Below, piece by piece: positions 36,196 through 47,600 of a stretch of DNA of 64,000 bases. Within the stretch, counting starts at the first letter, position 1. Each line of letters starts with the position of its first letter. Origin of the DNA: Vanilla planifolia (taxonomy: Eukaryota; Streptophyta; Magnoliopsida; Asparagales; Orchidaceae). The DNA lies in the NCBI GenBank assembly GCA_023846275.1, contig CM043877.1:12011107-12075106 (forward strand). Direction: 5' to 3'. The notes beneath the pieces were generated by a model that did no database searches, was not told the origin of the DNA, and worked only from the letters and a program-made list of their open reading frames with translations. The translations under genes were made by a program, and so were the position numbers.

Positions 36196-38031
36196 TTACC
36201 AATGATCACCACAAGAACAAACACCCTTGTCGAAGTGATGGAATCGATTCGTATCCCTCAAAATAATTTCTCTCTTCACTATTAGTGTTATAAGCTTGAT
36301 CGCATTATGACAATCTCCGCAAACACGCAGGTTCTTCATGACGCGAATTGGAGTACCAGGAATTGTATTTATCAAGCCAAATGCTATGGCAAGTCTCTCA
36401 CTATGGTAAGACAATGCAAGTTCCTTGTTCTCATCCTCTACATCATGAAGTGAGAATTCTAGTTGTGGAATATAACCTAATTGCTTCATTCTTGTCAATA
36501 ACTTGTCTAAGTAGGAGTATATTTCCTCTGACTGAGGATGGGATCTATCTCCCACCCCAAATTTATGTATCTGGTGGTGAAACTCAATAAAACTAATTCC
36601 TTGTTCCTTGCAAACTTGTCTACCTGACATTCTCTTCCTCAATTTCTCAATATGATTCCATCTCGATCTAGAAGCATACATGTTTGATAAAATGACATAA
36701 TACCCTGAACACCGTGGATCAGAATCGAGTATCCTATCAGCAATTTTCTCTCCTAACTCCAAGTCACCATGAACTCGGCACGCCCCCAGCAAAGACCCCA
36801 ATAAGCTAGAATTAGGTGCCATGGGCATTTGTTCCATAAACTCCTGAGCTTCCTTCAACCTTCCTGTACGTCCAAGAATGTCAATCATGCAAGCATAATG
36901 GTTCAATTTAGGCTCAATCCCATGCTTTGATGCCATTGAATAGAAAAATCTCTTACCTTCTTCAAACAATCCAGAGTGACTACAAGCAGAAAGGATGCTT
37001 GTGAAGGTGGCATCATTTGGCATCACCCCAGCATCCATCATTTGATTTAATGTACTCACTGCTTCCTTTCCAAGACCATGGTATCCATAACTAGCTATCA
37101 TTGCACTCCAACAGACAACGTCCTTACCACCTGCACCATGAAAGACCATTCTTGCTGTGGTTAAATTCCCACATTTAGCATACATGTCAAGAACAGCAGT
37201 TAATACCGAAATATCTTCCTGAAACCCAGTTTGAATTACGTATCCATGAAAGCACTCTCCTTTTGAAAGAGCGCCGAGTTGACCACATGCCAAGAACACA
37301 CTCAACAGGCCGACACGAGTGGCTTTCACATCTGCATCCTGCATGAGCTTAAAAAACTCCAATGTCTCTATGCTGCATCCGTTGTGAGCATATCCAGAAA
37401 CCATCGCCGTCCACGATACCAAGTCCCTCTGCGTCATTCTATCAAACACCTGGCGCGCAGACTGCACGTCACCGCACTTGCAGTACATATCCACCAGAGC
37501 AGCATCAACGAAAAGATCCTGAGCGCAGGCAAAGCTAATGGACTGTTTGTGAATCTGTCTTCCCCTCTGGAGATCGCTCAGCCCAGCACAAGACTTGAGA
37601 GCAAAAGGGAAAGCGAACTTACCGGGAGGCAGGCAAGAGGAGAGCAGCTTGGAGTAGAGAAGAAGGGAGATCTGGAACTGACCATGGGTGGCGCTCGATC
37701 GTATCATCATGTTCCACAAAAAATCACTTGGATTTGGGATGTACCGGAAGACGAGGAGCGCAGAATCGAGTAAACTAAAATGAATGTAAGATAGAGTGGT
37801 GGCACTGAGGATGGAAGGGGAGCACTGCAAGCCTTGGGTGATGATTCTGCCATGTGCTTGCTTGAGATGGATCGGACTAGAGATGGCTTTAAGAAGAGAG
37901 ACGATTCGGGAGTGAACGGCGTTGGAGGAGAAGTATCGAATCATGCAAGAGCCAAGCCGAAGCGCTGTAAATTGCAAATTGCAACGATCATAATCTGATT
38001 GCTCGGTCCTGACCTTATAGATGCTGTTCAT
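36196..38031 (-). CDS. PPR protein, PLS class with E, E+ and DYW domains, 611 aa, intron-free
   Basis: One open exon of 611 codons. The N-terminus is uncharged-to-basic, with a second in-frame Met at residue 30 (MIRYFSSNAVHSR), which looks like an organelle presequence and may be the true start. P, L and S motifs run from about residue 60 to 430 (for example LFVDAALVDMYCKCGDVQSA, RDLVSWTAMVSGYAHNG, NDATFTSILSACSHSGLFEE). E and E+ motifs follow, then the DYW deaminase: HSE (H543, E545, zinc ligand and catalytic glutamate), CGDCH (C571, C574) and CSCG near the end. The last three residues are Asp-His-Trp, not Asp-Tyr-Trp. All deaminase zinc ligands are present, so C-to-U editing in mitochondria or plastids is expected from the family. 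The edited site is unknown. Confidence 0.93.
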   Translation of the reverse strand: MNSIYKVRTEQSDYDRCNLQFTALRLGSCMIRYFSSNAVHSRIVSLLKAISSPIHLKQAHGRIITQGLQCSPSILSATTLSYIHFSLLDSALLVFRYIPNPSDFLWNMMIRSSATHGQFQISLLLYSKLLSSCLPPGKFAFPFALKSCAGLSDLQRGRQIHKQSISFACAQDLFVDAALVDMYCKCGDVQSARQVFDRMTQRDLVSWTAMVSGYAHNGCSIETLEFFKLMQDADVKATRVGLLSVFLACGQLGALSKGECFHGYVIQTGFQEDISVLTAVLDMYAKCGNLTTARMVFHGAGGKDVVCWSAMIASYGYHGLGKEAVSTLNQMMDAGVMPNDATFTSILSACSHSGLFEEGKRFFYSMASKHGIEPKLNHYACMIDILGRTGRLKEAQEFMEQMPMAPNSSLLGSLLGACRVHGDLELGEKIADRILDSDPRCSGYYVILSNMYASRSRWNHIEKLRKRMSGRQVCKEQGISFIEFHHQIHKFGVGDRSHPQSEEIYSYLDKLLTRMKQLGYIPQLEFSLHDVEDENKELALSYHSERLAIAFGLINTIPGTPIRVMKNLRVCGDCHNAIKLITLIVKREIILRDTNRFHHFDKGVCSCGDHW

Positions 38032-39634
38032 GGGAAAGTAAAGAAGAGGCCATAGGGAAGCTTGGGACGAAGCGAGGGACTTGGTTCGGCGGGAAGAGGA
38101 AGACGGCGAGCTGTTTTCATGTGTTCCTTCAGACTAACGGGGATGATATTCAAATGCTTGGGTTTTTTTCTTCTAGTGTTTGCTGAAGCAAATCGAAGAA
38201 ATATTTTGTTTATTATTAATAATTCTTTTTTTATTTTATATTTGTTAAAAAATCAAAATCTCCTCTATAATGACTGCAATCAAATTTTTTTAGACAAATT
38301 ATTTGAAGTAAAATCATAATCAAGTGTACAAAGAATATACTGTTAAATAATTACAGAAAATATTTAAATTTTTAATAAGTTGTATTAGATTATAATAAGT
38401 CATTCTTAAGATCTAAAGATATTTCTTATTAGTTTCTAATCTTTTATTAATTTTTCTTAAAAATTTTTATTACGATTTTATAATTTTTATTAAATTGAGT
38501 TATTTTAATCTTTTCATTTCTCATTAAGATGTTTTTTTTGTATTTCATAGAAGTACTTATCACATTTATTTTAATCTTTTCATTTCAATTATCATTTTTG
38601 TAGTAATCCCAGATTTTAATTAATGTATTTTCCTATCATTTTTTGATATTAGAATTAAATTCATCTTCATAGCCACTCTTTTTATAATAGCTAAAAAATT
38701 ATCTTTTATATAATGATTTATTGAAAAATTCATGTGTTATATAATTATATATATTTGATATAATAAAATTAATATTTTAATATATTAAAATGAAATAATA
38801 ACATTTTAGTTACATTTTGTAAAATATATCAATATATAAAATGCTTTATAATTTAGAATTGAGCATATGAATGAATAGATTCAATGAAAGGAATCTAAAG
38901 ATACTAGCTCTTGTGATTTTAGAGCTTTAATTGATTTGATATAAAAGAAGAAATTATATATAATCAGCTTGGGATTTAATTAAAGCAACTGGGTATTTTG
39001 GGAATTTGTATTGTTTACCACATAAGCTGTATGTAGATAAGAAGAAAGAGGAGAAGATGGTAATTTGCTAGCATAAGAAGACTTTCAAGTAGGAAAAAAA
39101 TGGGGCTTGAGCAAAGCATGAGGTTTTTAATGTTGTTATTTTAGCTGAAGCAGGAAGAGTTACTATTAATGGAAATCAGGGAAGGAAAACTAGTTGTTGC
39201 AATTGAAGAAACAACAATGAATGCACAAGATTTGGCTGTTGTAGTGAAGAGGAAATCATGAAGAAGATTAGCAAGGTGAGTTTAGTGGAAGACTTTGTTA
39301 AACTTTACTTAATCCTACAATAAAATTCTCATATGTATGTTTTATTGTTCAAGTTAGTATGGTTAGATGATAATTTATTGTGACTATGTTTCATGTTTTG
39401 ATTTATTTGAAATTTTTAGAAAAATATTTTGTTAATGACAAGAAGTACGAGATTGCTTTTTGAAATGCATGAATATAAAGATAATGTGGCATGATATACT
39501 GCACTGGGATTAACGACCCAAAATGTACTCGTTCGAATTGACCAATATGCTTGCATCTTACATATACAAGGAAGCGTAACTGTGTGTGCTTTGACGTATA
39601 TTTTTGATGCAGATAATAAATGGCCATTGTAATA
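38032..39634. other. spacer upstream of the PPR-DYW gene
   Basis: GC-balanced leader just outside the PPR start, then AT-rich DNA. No supported exon. The part at 39050-39290 is purine-rich but shows no recognisable protein. Confidence 0.5.
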
Positions 39635-39842
39635 GATCGAATGAGTAATGTTATGAACAATACTATCTGTACTTATTGAAGGGCGAAAGACGAACTTGTC
39701 GTGATATGAGTAAGCACCCAAATTGATGTGGATATGAGATTGATGTCAGAGCAAATCGAAAGAGTATTGTTTTCAACAGTATTATTTGTACGTCGTTAAA
39801 GCACGTCAGGTGAAGTCGTCGTGAAACGAGTCAACTCTCAAA
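39635..39842 (+). repeat. diverged tandem duplication, period about 119 bp
   Basis: Units start near 39635 (GATCGAATGAGTAATGTT) and 39754 (AATCGAAAGAGTATTGTT). Both run through an AACA.TA.TAT.TGTAC block, an AAGACGAACT / GGTGAAGTCG block and a TCGTGA.A.GAGT block to a CTCAAA or CCCAAA end. Many substitutions separate the units. Confidence 0.7.
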
Positions 39843-40004
39843 TAAACAATAATTAAGAATCGTACTTCTCTTATACTGAAGCACAATGCTTCATTGTGTT
39901 TGAAAGATGTTGCTTGAATTGTATAAGTTTGTACAAAATTACAAAGCGATGTTGTACCACTACAATGGGAGATTTGAATAATAGTACAAGATTGAAGGCA
40001 TAAG

Positions 40005-40150
40005 CTTCCTCATATGATGAGATGCAAGTGTAAACAATACCCAAATAGGTGCTTGTGTATTAAGAGAAACAAGTACTCTTCCTCATATGATGAGATGCAA
40101 GTGTAAACAGTACCCAAGTAGGTGCTTGTGTATTGAGAGAAACAAGTACT
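40005..40150 (+). repeat. recent tandem duplication, 73 bp x 2
   Basis: The 73-base unit beginning CTTCCTCATATGATGAGATG at 40005-40077 is repeated directly at 40078-40150 with about three substitutions. Confidence 0.95.
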
Positions 40151-41621
40151 GTAACAATATAAATGTAATGATGCAATGGTGCAGCGTGACCAGGATTGAA
40201 AAGTCGTATGGTGTAATGTTAGTAGATGTTTGAATTACAATGAAAAATAAGAAAAGTATAAGATAAGGATAAAAATAAAATAAATTAAATATGATTATTA
40301 AAAAATATAGGATGTTTGAAAAAGATGCTACTTATTATTGGTTGTGATATACTTACTTATATGTATGTTTACTTTTATTATTACTTATTATTATCATTTT
40401 ATATTAATATATTATTGTATATAGAAATCTATCTTGTGAATTTTGTAAAATTTTTTCCCTTATTTATATCCCAAGTCATGCTACAAACACACAAAAAAAG
40501 AGTGACAAAGTTAGCATGAAAATAAGAAATTTTTTATGAAGAGATTTTTTGAGATATACTATGTTATGTTTATTTTTAGCATTATATGTGATATGTTGGC
40601 ATCGATATTTTGTATTATAATAATTGAGGTATTTTAGGTCATGAGTCTGACTATATATAGAGAAAGATCTAAGAATATAAACAAAGGGAAATGAGTAGAT
40701 AATATCATAATTTTATGATTAGAAATTATTATGAACTTGATTGTAGATAATATCATAATATTGTACATATTGTTATTAACAACATGATATGATATGTTGC
40801 TGTGACCTAATGAATATGCTATTTCAATAAACATGTTAAAATATGATGGTAAATGTTCTTATTATTGATATATAATAAATATGAAAGAGATGAGAGTTTA
40901 TTTGGTCTACTTGTGCCTCTTAGGACAAGCAATATGATATATGATATGCAAACGATTTAATGGCATTGAGGTTATTTCTTTCATTGAGGTCTTTGTCATT
41001 GAGATTGTTTCTCATTTTAGTTGTTTGATATAACCATTATATAATACGTGATTAACCCATTGAGATAAATTGGTTCTTTCTTCAAAACCATTGAGATTAC
41101 AGTGTTAATCGTTATGACTTATAAACAAACCAATAATTGACAAAAAAAGAAAACAAGGTTTTTTTAATGATTATGATCTATGTCAAATTAAGAAAATTAA
41201 AAACTATTAATTATGTGTTATTTATAACATACTTCATGTTATTATTATCCTCATCATCATTATCAATATTACTTATACTTTATCATTTTGCTACAAATGA
41301 AACATTATTAATATATTGAGCAAGTTTTAATTCATATTATCATTTGAACAATCAAAAAGGGATGATATTTAAGTTCTAATCTCTTAAAACATCTATCTTC
41401 AAAAGAAACTTCATACTACTGCAATCAAGTTTGAACTACCAAGAATACAACAATCAACACTTGAAGGTTCCTATAATAATTCTTGAAGGTCTGCTTCAGA
41501 AGGAGAGAATGACTACAACATAAGTTACAAATTAGACAAAGAAAAACAATACAACATAATAGAAGGTGAACTACATTGAGTTGGTTGAACAACCAAGAAT
41601 GAGTCCTCAGCCACATCATTC
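40151..41621. other. spacer downstream of the KCR gene
   Basis: Very AT-rich. Nothing is supported beyond the likely KCR 3' UTR in the last 200 bases. Confidence 0.55.
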
Positions 41622-44600
41622 CTATTGTTCCTTCTTTCTGGCCTCTTTGAGCATTCCTCTTTTGCGAATGCTAAGGTTGAAGCCAAGGCGCCACTTTTCG
41701 ACTGCAACAGCTGGGAGCATGGAGGCCAAGCACCACACAAGGGAATGAGGCCAATAAGGCGTGCATGTTGACTCGTAGCCTATCCATCGGAGGGCGGCAC
41801 TTGCGTATGTATCAGCCGAAGGCACAAGAAAGGAGGATCTTCGAATGGATGCCATTTTTGTGCTTACATATAGGGGTACCTGTTCAGAATGATGCGTGAG
41901 ACAAAAGAGATATACATTATGCATGCACAAGTAAGAATTAAAAGACTAAAAGCTGATTTAGTATGGGTATTGTCAAATGTTAAGCTTATTAACATTAATA
42001 AGTTGTATGATTGATAGATAATATTATGTCAAAAAATGCTTAAAGAATAATTCAATTATGAAATGGCAAGAGTATTCTTTGATTTTTTTTTTTTTTTTTT
42101 TTTGATAAAGGAGTAAGATGAAATCTTTAATATGATAATAGAAGGTCAAAAATATCTTTTATTTACCCAACTTTTTTAGTTTTTCTTTGTTGTAGTGTAA
42201 ACCTGTGTTTTGAATTGCCATATACCAAATACTTAATCAAGTTTTGAAACTCAAATTTCAAAAAACTTTGTTTCAAAAAGGACTCTTAAACAAAGACTAA
42301 TGAACTTTGTTATAGCATACTTCTATCCTTCTTTTCAAGTTATTTGTTGACTTTTAAATTACATTTAAAGATAACTTAGGAGCTCAAATGGTTGTTTACA
42401 TGGTACCATGAAAAATTTATTGAACTCAAATGCTTGTTGCCTCAACACTAGAAGCATGAGGTTGATTTTGCTTGAGTTCAGGATTGGCTTTTGCACTCCC
42501 ATTTTGCATATAAATAGAGGTCCTTCATGATCCATCCCATTTTGCACTCCAAGTTGAATGATATGGCATCTATATCAGCTAGATTGGTATATTTTTTTTT
42601 ATCAGATTATGTAAAAATTTATTTAAACTTTTTACTGTCAATATGATTTGTTTTTATCATTGGATTGTGGATTTTTTTGGTGGCTTGGCGGCATTGGAAT
42701 AGAATGGTTGTGTTGCTTCTTTAGTGGAGGCTACGACAAGTTTTTATGGTTTTGGATGAGATATCTCCCTTTACGAAAAAGATGGCAATAGGATTTACTA
42801 GAGAAAACAAATGCAAGGAAAAGTAAAAATTATTTTCTTGGCAATTGAGATTCCTTTTAAATTTCTATTTCAAAATTGCATTAAGAGTATTTGTAGCCAC
42901 TCCCACTAATTTACATTTGAAGGATCTAATCTAGCATACACACACAATACTGATAATAACGTCTCAATCAATAAATCTACTCATCATTGTATTTGGCTCC
43001 GAACTAGTGATATGGTGACCAAAACATTGGCTCAACCATAATTTGATTATTGTGTCCTCTCAAGTCTTCTTGAGATTGCTCTTGTCGCTACTCTTGAGTG
43101 TTGCTTTGTCCTAAAGCTAACTATTTATTGATTCCATCTCAATGTCTCTTGAGACCTCTTGAAATGTTGCCTCCTCTAAACATGAAGTGTCTCTTTCCTC
43201 GAGAGAGGTGAGGGCATGGCGACAATGCTACATAAGGACTCCTTAAATTTCAATGGTCTCGAGTATATCTTTTGATCACACAACACTTCTTTAAAGGATT
43301 CAAATCTTTTAAATCTTATCAGCCTAAGGTGATCTCTGACTTATTGGTTGTTATAGCTAGATGCCTGAATCGCACCCTTGCCTTGAGGAACTTCATGCTT
43401 CAAAGTTGAGCAAGGTAAGTCAAGCTTCAATTGATCTTTGCTGGTCCACTTAGCTTTCAAAGGAATTTGTCCTCTCCTCCCCCATTAGAAAAGTTGCCTT
43501 CATACTCTGCTTTGTGGTCAAGATCAAGATCTTCTATGAAAAGATGTCTTATCTTTACCCAACTTGAGTGGCAATTCAACCTTGTATGGTTCCTCATTTT
43601 ATGTGAAATAATTGAACAACTTCATGTTCTCAGTATTCACTATTGAGTACTTATTTAAGTATGGTGGTAAACTTAGTAAACATTGTGGTTGGTCATTGGG
43701 AGAACTTAGGATAGGTTCATATAATCCCTAATCCCTTCACTCTTTAATCACACTTTGCTAACACAGAGCCACTCAACATGTCCTACATCAAAATAACATT
43801 CTACTACAATATGTTGTGGTATTTAGTTTCCTTCCTCTGACAAATCTAATTACCTATCATCGTCAAAGTATATATTCTAGACATTATCACAAAACTTTTG
43901 TGCTCTCAATTGTGTTAATCCCTTAGCTCCTTTACATGGTACTCCATGCCAAATAGGCTATGAGAAGTAAATTCCAACAAATCTTGAATAAGCATCGCAT
44001 GATATAACAATGGATTTATTGGTCACAAATAAACAAAAAAATAAGGATCTCATTCCATGTCTTATGATATCAAAACTTGTTTGTGGGCAAGTTGTACTCT
44101 TCTATGATGTATCAATCATCAAATAAAAATATATCAAAATCAACTCAAGAACCTTACATCTTCCCAAGAAATCCATTAAAAATACTTTTCCATCTGTGAC
44201 TTGGTATTGACATAGTATGTACAACCCTAGCTTCGTGTTAGTGGATTTTAAGGTGATGTAGAGCCCACATCATTACACCAATTCTCCACTTCCAAATCCA
44301 GACAACACATGGGCTGCTCAAATCCATCTCAACTAATCTCCATTTCAAGATATGCAAAGTTGTTTCCCTAGATAGAATAGACCTATTACGTGGAACTCTT
44401 AAGGCTTCTTATGTCTACTACAATCCCCTCATAATTAAGGTCCTCATCATATCTCAATGCATACTTTTTGCTCCATTTGTTAGACCTACATTACGATAAG
44501 CATAATTTACTAACTCAAAAGAATGCATGGAAATTGCAATTTCATTTGAGTCTGCAAATATTTAAGTGGTTGACAATCCAAGCATACATTGGCTTCCTTC

Positions 44601-47600
44601 CATAACAAGCAAGACCACAAATACTTTATGACTCTGTGTACTACTAGAAGCTTCTTATCATATGTCGATTAGTTTCTTTGAGCTCCTTTTGGTAGCTCAA
44701 AGTACAAAATCATGAATCGTCCTTCTTGCATTAGCATAACTAAGTTAGTATGAATTGATGATTTTAACTCAATGTCGAATAGATCTAACAAAGCCAAAAT
44801 GGATGCTTCACAAATCACCTTCTTCAAACTTCTAACTTCTAGTTTGCTCAGGTGTAAGCATGCAACTACATAGCATACTTAGAGAAGCCCTTGATAAATT
44901 TCATGATTGTGATATTGTTGAGCATGTGATAATCAACACTCAATTCTTTATTTTTCATCATTCTTTGACACCATCACAAGTGACTACACAGGCTGTGTGG
45001 CTTCAATGTTTTACTCTTTTCCCATCTTCTTTACCTCCTTACTATCCACAACTGAACTATGATGCACCCAATGTTCTACAAAGAGGCTTCTCACATGAGA
45101 CTGATCTTGTATTCCATATTCCATCTCAATGGAACACCTAGTAGCTCATCAAAAAGCATTGAAAACCACCTAGAATTGTTTCTAACTTGTGATGAGCCTA
45201 CTATCTAAGGCAAAAAAAATACATAGCTATGATAAACATTGACAAATCACTTCACCTGCCAAACTTGTTTATCATAGCTATGTATTTATCATAGCTATGT
45301 ATTGACAAATAACTTTAGAAGAGCCTACTTTCTACAATTCAAAATGCAAAAACACCATGTATCATGCAACTAAAATTTTGTATGATAGACAGACATTGGA
45401 CCATCCAAACTTCTGAGAGTTTCCACAAGCTGGCTGTTGGCACAACCTTTTCAATTTTACATGGTAGTTTGACTATGTGGTCATGGATGCTTAGACTCAT
45501 CTTGTAATATCCTTTGAGCATTGCCACCTTAGGATATTCTCACTCTTAAATTGATGCTTAGACTTTTCATGGTCGCAAATTACTAGGTGGACATAGGTCC
45601 CCTTGGAATTGAACCAAACCAACTTTCAACAAACCTGTCAGTTTTGGTTTGGCATTACCGTTTTGACGTGGAAACCGGAAAACCCACTTTCAATTGAAAT
45701 GCCTTTTTCTAATTTGGACTCAAAAAAGTTCTATTCATTTGGTCAAACTTTATCTTCACACTAATCACACACATTATAAATTTCAACATTAATGGTCAAC
45801 CATTTTTTACATAACAAAAAACTTTAGATTTATCCTTGATAAAATTATTCTATTTATTTCAGAATTATTTGTTTATAAAGACCCATATTCTAAACCAAAC
45901 CTGATATGAGTGATTTAATTAAAACAGTTTATTTTGGGTCAGTTTCTCTTCACCAACCCTTATGCCTTTGTGCCCATTGAGACTGTTAGCTGTATCATAT
46001 CTTTCTTCAATATATACATTAACAGAATTAGAGCTGATTATTCTGCATATTATTGATCATCTACCTCAGCATGCTAGTCTTTCAGTTGCGACAATAGCAC
46101 AGCGAGTATTTCTCCACCTTGCAATTCTGTTTCCTGGTTCCAAGTGCCACAAAACTTCCAAATATGATGGATTCCAGAAGTTCTCTAGTTGATCCAAGCT
46201 TGCCAAAGGCAAGAAAAACAATTGTAGATTCTATTCTAATTAGAAGCAAGAAATACCAAATTTGGAAACTTCGATTCTTTTTCGAAACTTTTCGTATCAA
46301 ATATTGGATAAATATCCGATACTTATTAAATCAAATAGACCTTAATCCCCGATATTTATTAGATATTACTAGATCATGATTTTATATTATTCATGGTATA
46401 TATTATAGTATGATTAAAAAAAACTAAGAACAATCTTTGATTAATACAAAGAGAAAGAGGAAAATAAAGAATCATGATTGATCAAACTCTTTATTATTTA
46501 ACAAATTTTTTAAACTAAAGACAATAAAAAAAAATTATCATATTTTATATTATACTTATATAATTGCTTTCAAAATTTCGATCTTACACTTGCATTATAA
46601 GTATAATAGATGAATGACTTGATTATGAATCTAAAAGTGATTAAGATGTAATCTTAACCAAATTTTGATAATCTGAAATTCATCTCTATAAAAAGGAGAA
46701 ACTGTTTTGCATAGCAATATAATAAATTTCTTTTGTTTGCATTTAAAATTAGTTATTTTTTCATATTCAATTATAATATCAAACTATCACTTTTATATCT
46801 TATTGTATCCATATTCTAGTACCATACTCATGCTCCAGAGATACAAAGATGGAGCAATTGCTTCAAACTAGAAAATAAAAAAGCAAGAAATACCATAAAA
46901 ATATACTTGCATCTACACAAGTACAATACAATAAACATGCTAAATCAGGGTTAGTGAACTATCCAAGGACCATGAGCTTTACTAAGAGAGGCATAGGATC
47001 ATCATCGTAGAAAACAGATCATTAATTCAAGGTTATGGAGAGTTTTTACTAGCTTATTATATGAGAGAAATTGTAGATGTTATGGCATTACTTTCAAAAG
47101 AGTTATATTGAAAAAGATTGATTAGTTTGATCATAAGTTTGGTATCTAATAAATGCAAGAACTATCAAGGCAGTGCATGAAGATAGTAGATAAATTATAA
47201 AATAAAATTCAGCTATAAAGGTAACAAGCTGATATATACCTGGCATTGAACATCTATTCCCTTATCCTTGTACTCAACATGGAGGCATCTTGAAAAATAA
47301 TCAACAAACCTGCAGAAGAACAGTGACCATTAATATGAAAAGTAAAAGATTTAGAACACCCATTCTAATGCCATATTTATCCTTATAACATCAAATGCAC
47401 ATAGACATGCAGAACTGAACTTGCTTCCTCTGAATATTCTATCATATGATTTACATTCGTCTAATTTTAATTAGCCAGTTCATCAGAAAAATGAAAATTT
47501 TATCTTTCTACCAAGCAAATAAGGGCTGTACCACATCACGCATGCCACACACATAGCATTTTGAATTGGAAAAAATATGGCCCTAGACCTCATCAAAAAA

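Noticed and set aside
37279-37773. 164-codon plus-strand open frame
   Set aside because: Antisense shadow of the DYW PPR gene.
39525-39545. GTTCGAATT reminiscent of a tRNA B box
   Set aside because: No A box or cloverleaf could be built around it.
46480-46790. Possible solo copia LTR (CTATAAAAAGGAG TATA-like box, then a weak primer-site-like ATAATATCAAACT)
   Set aside because: No second LTR, no clear TG/CA ends and the primer-site match is weak in AT-rich DNA.
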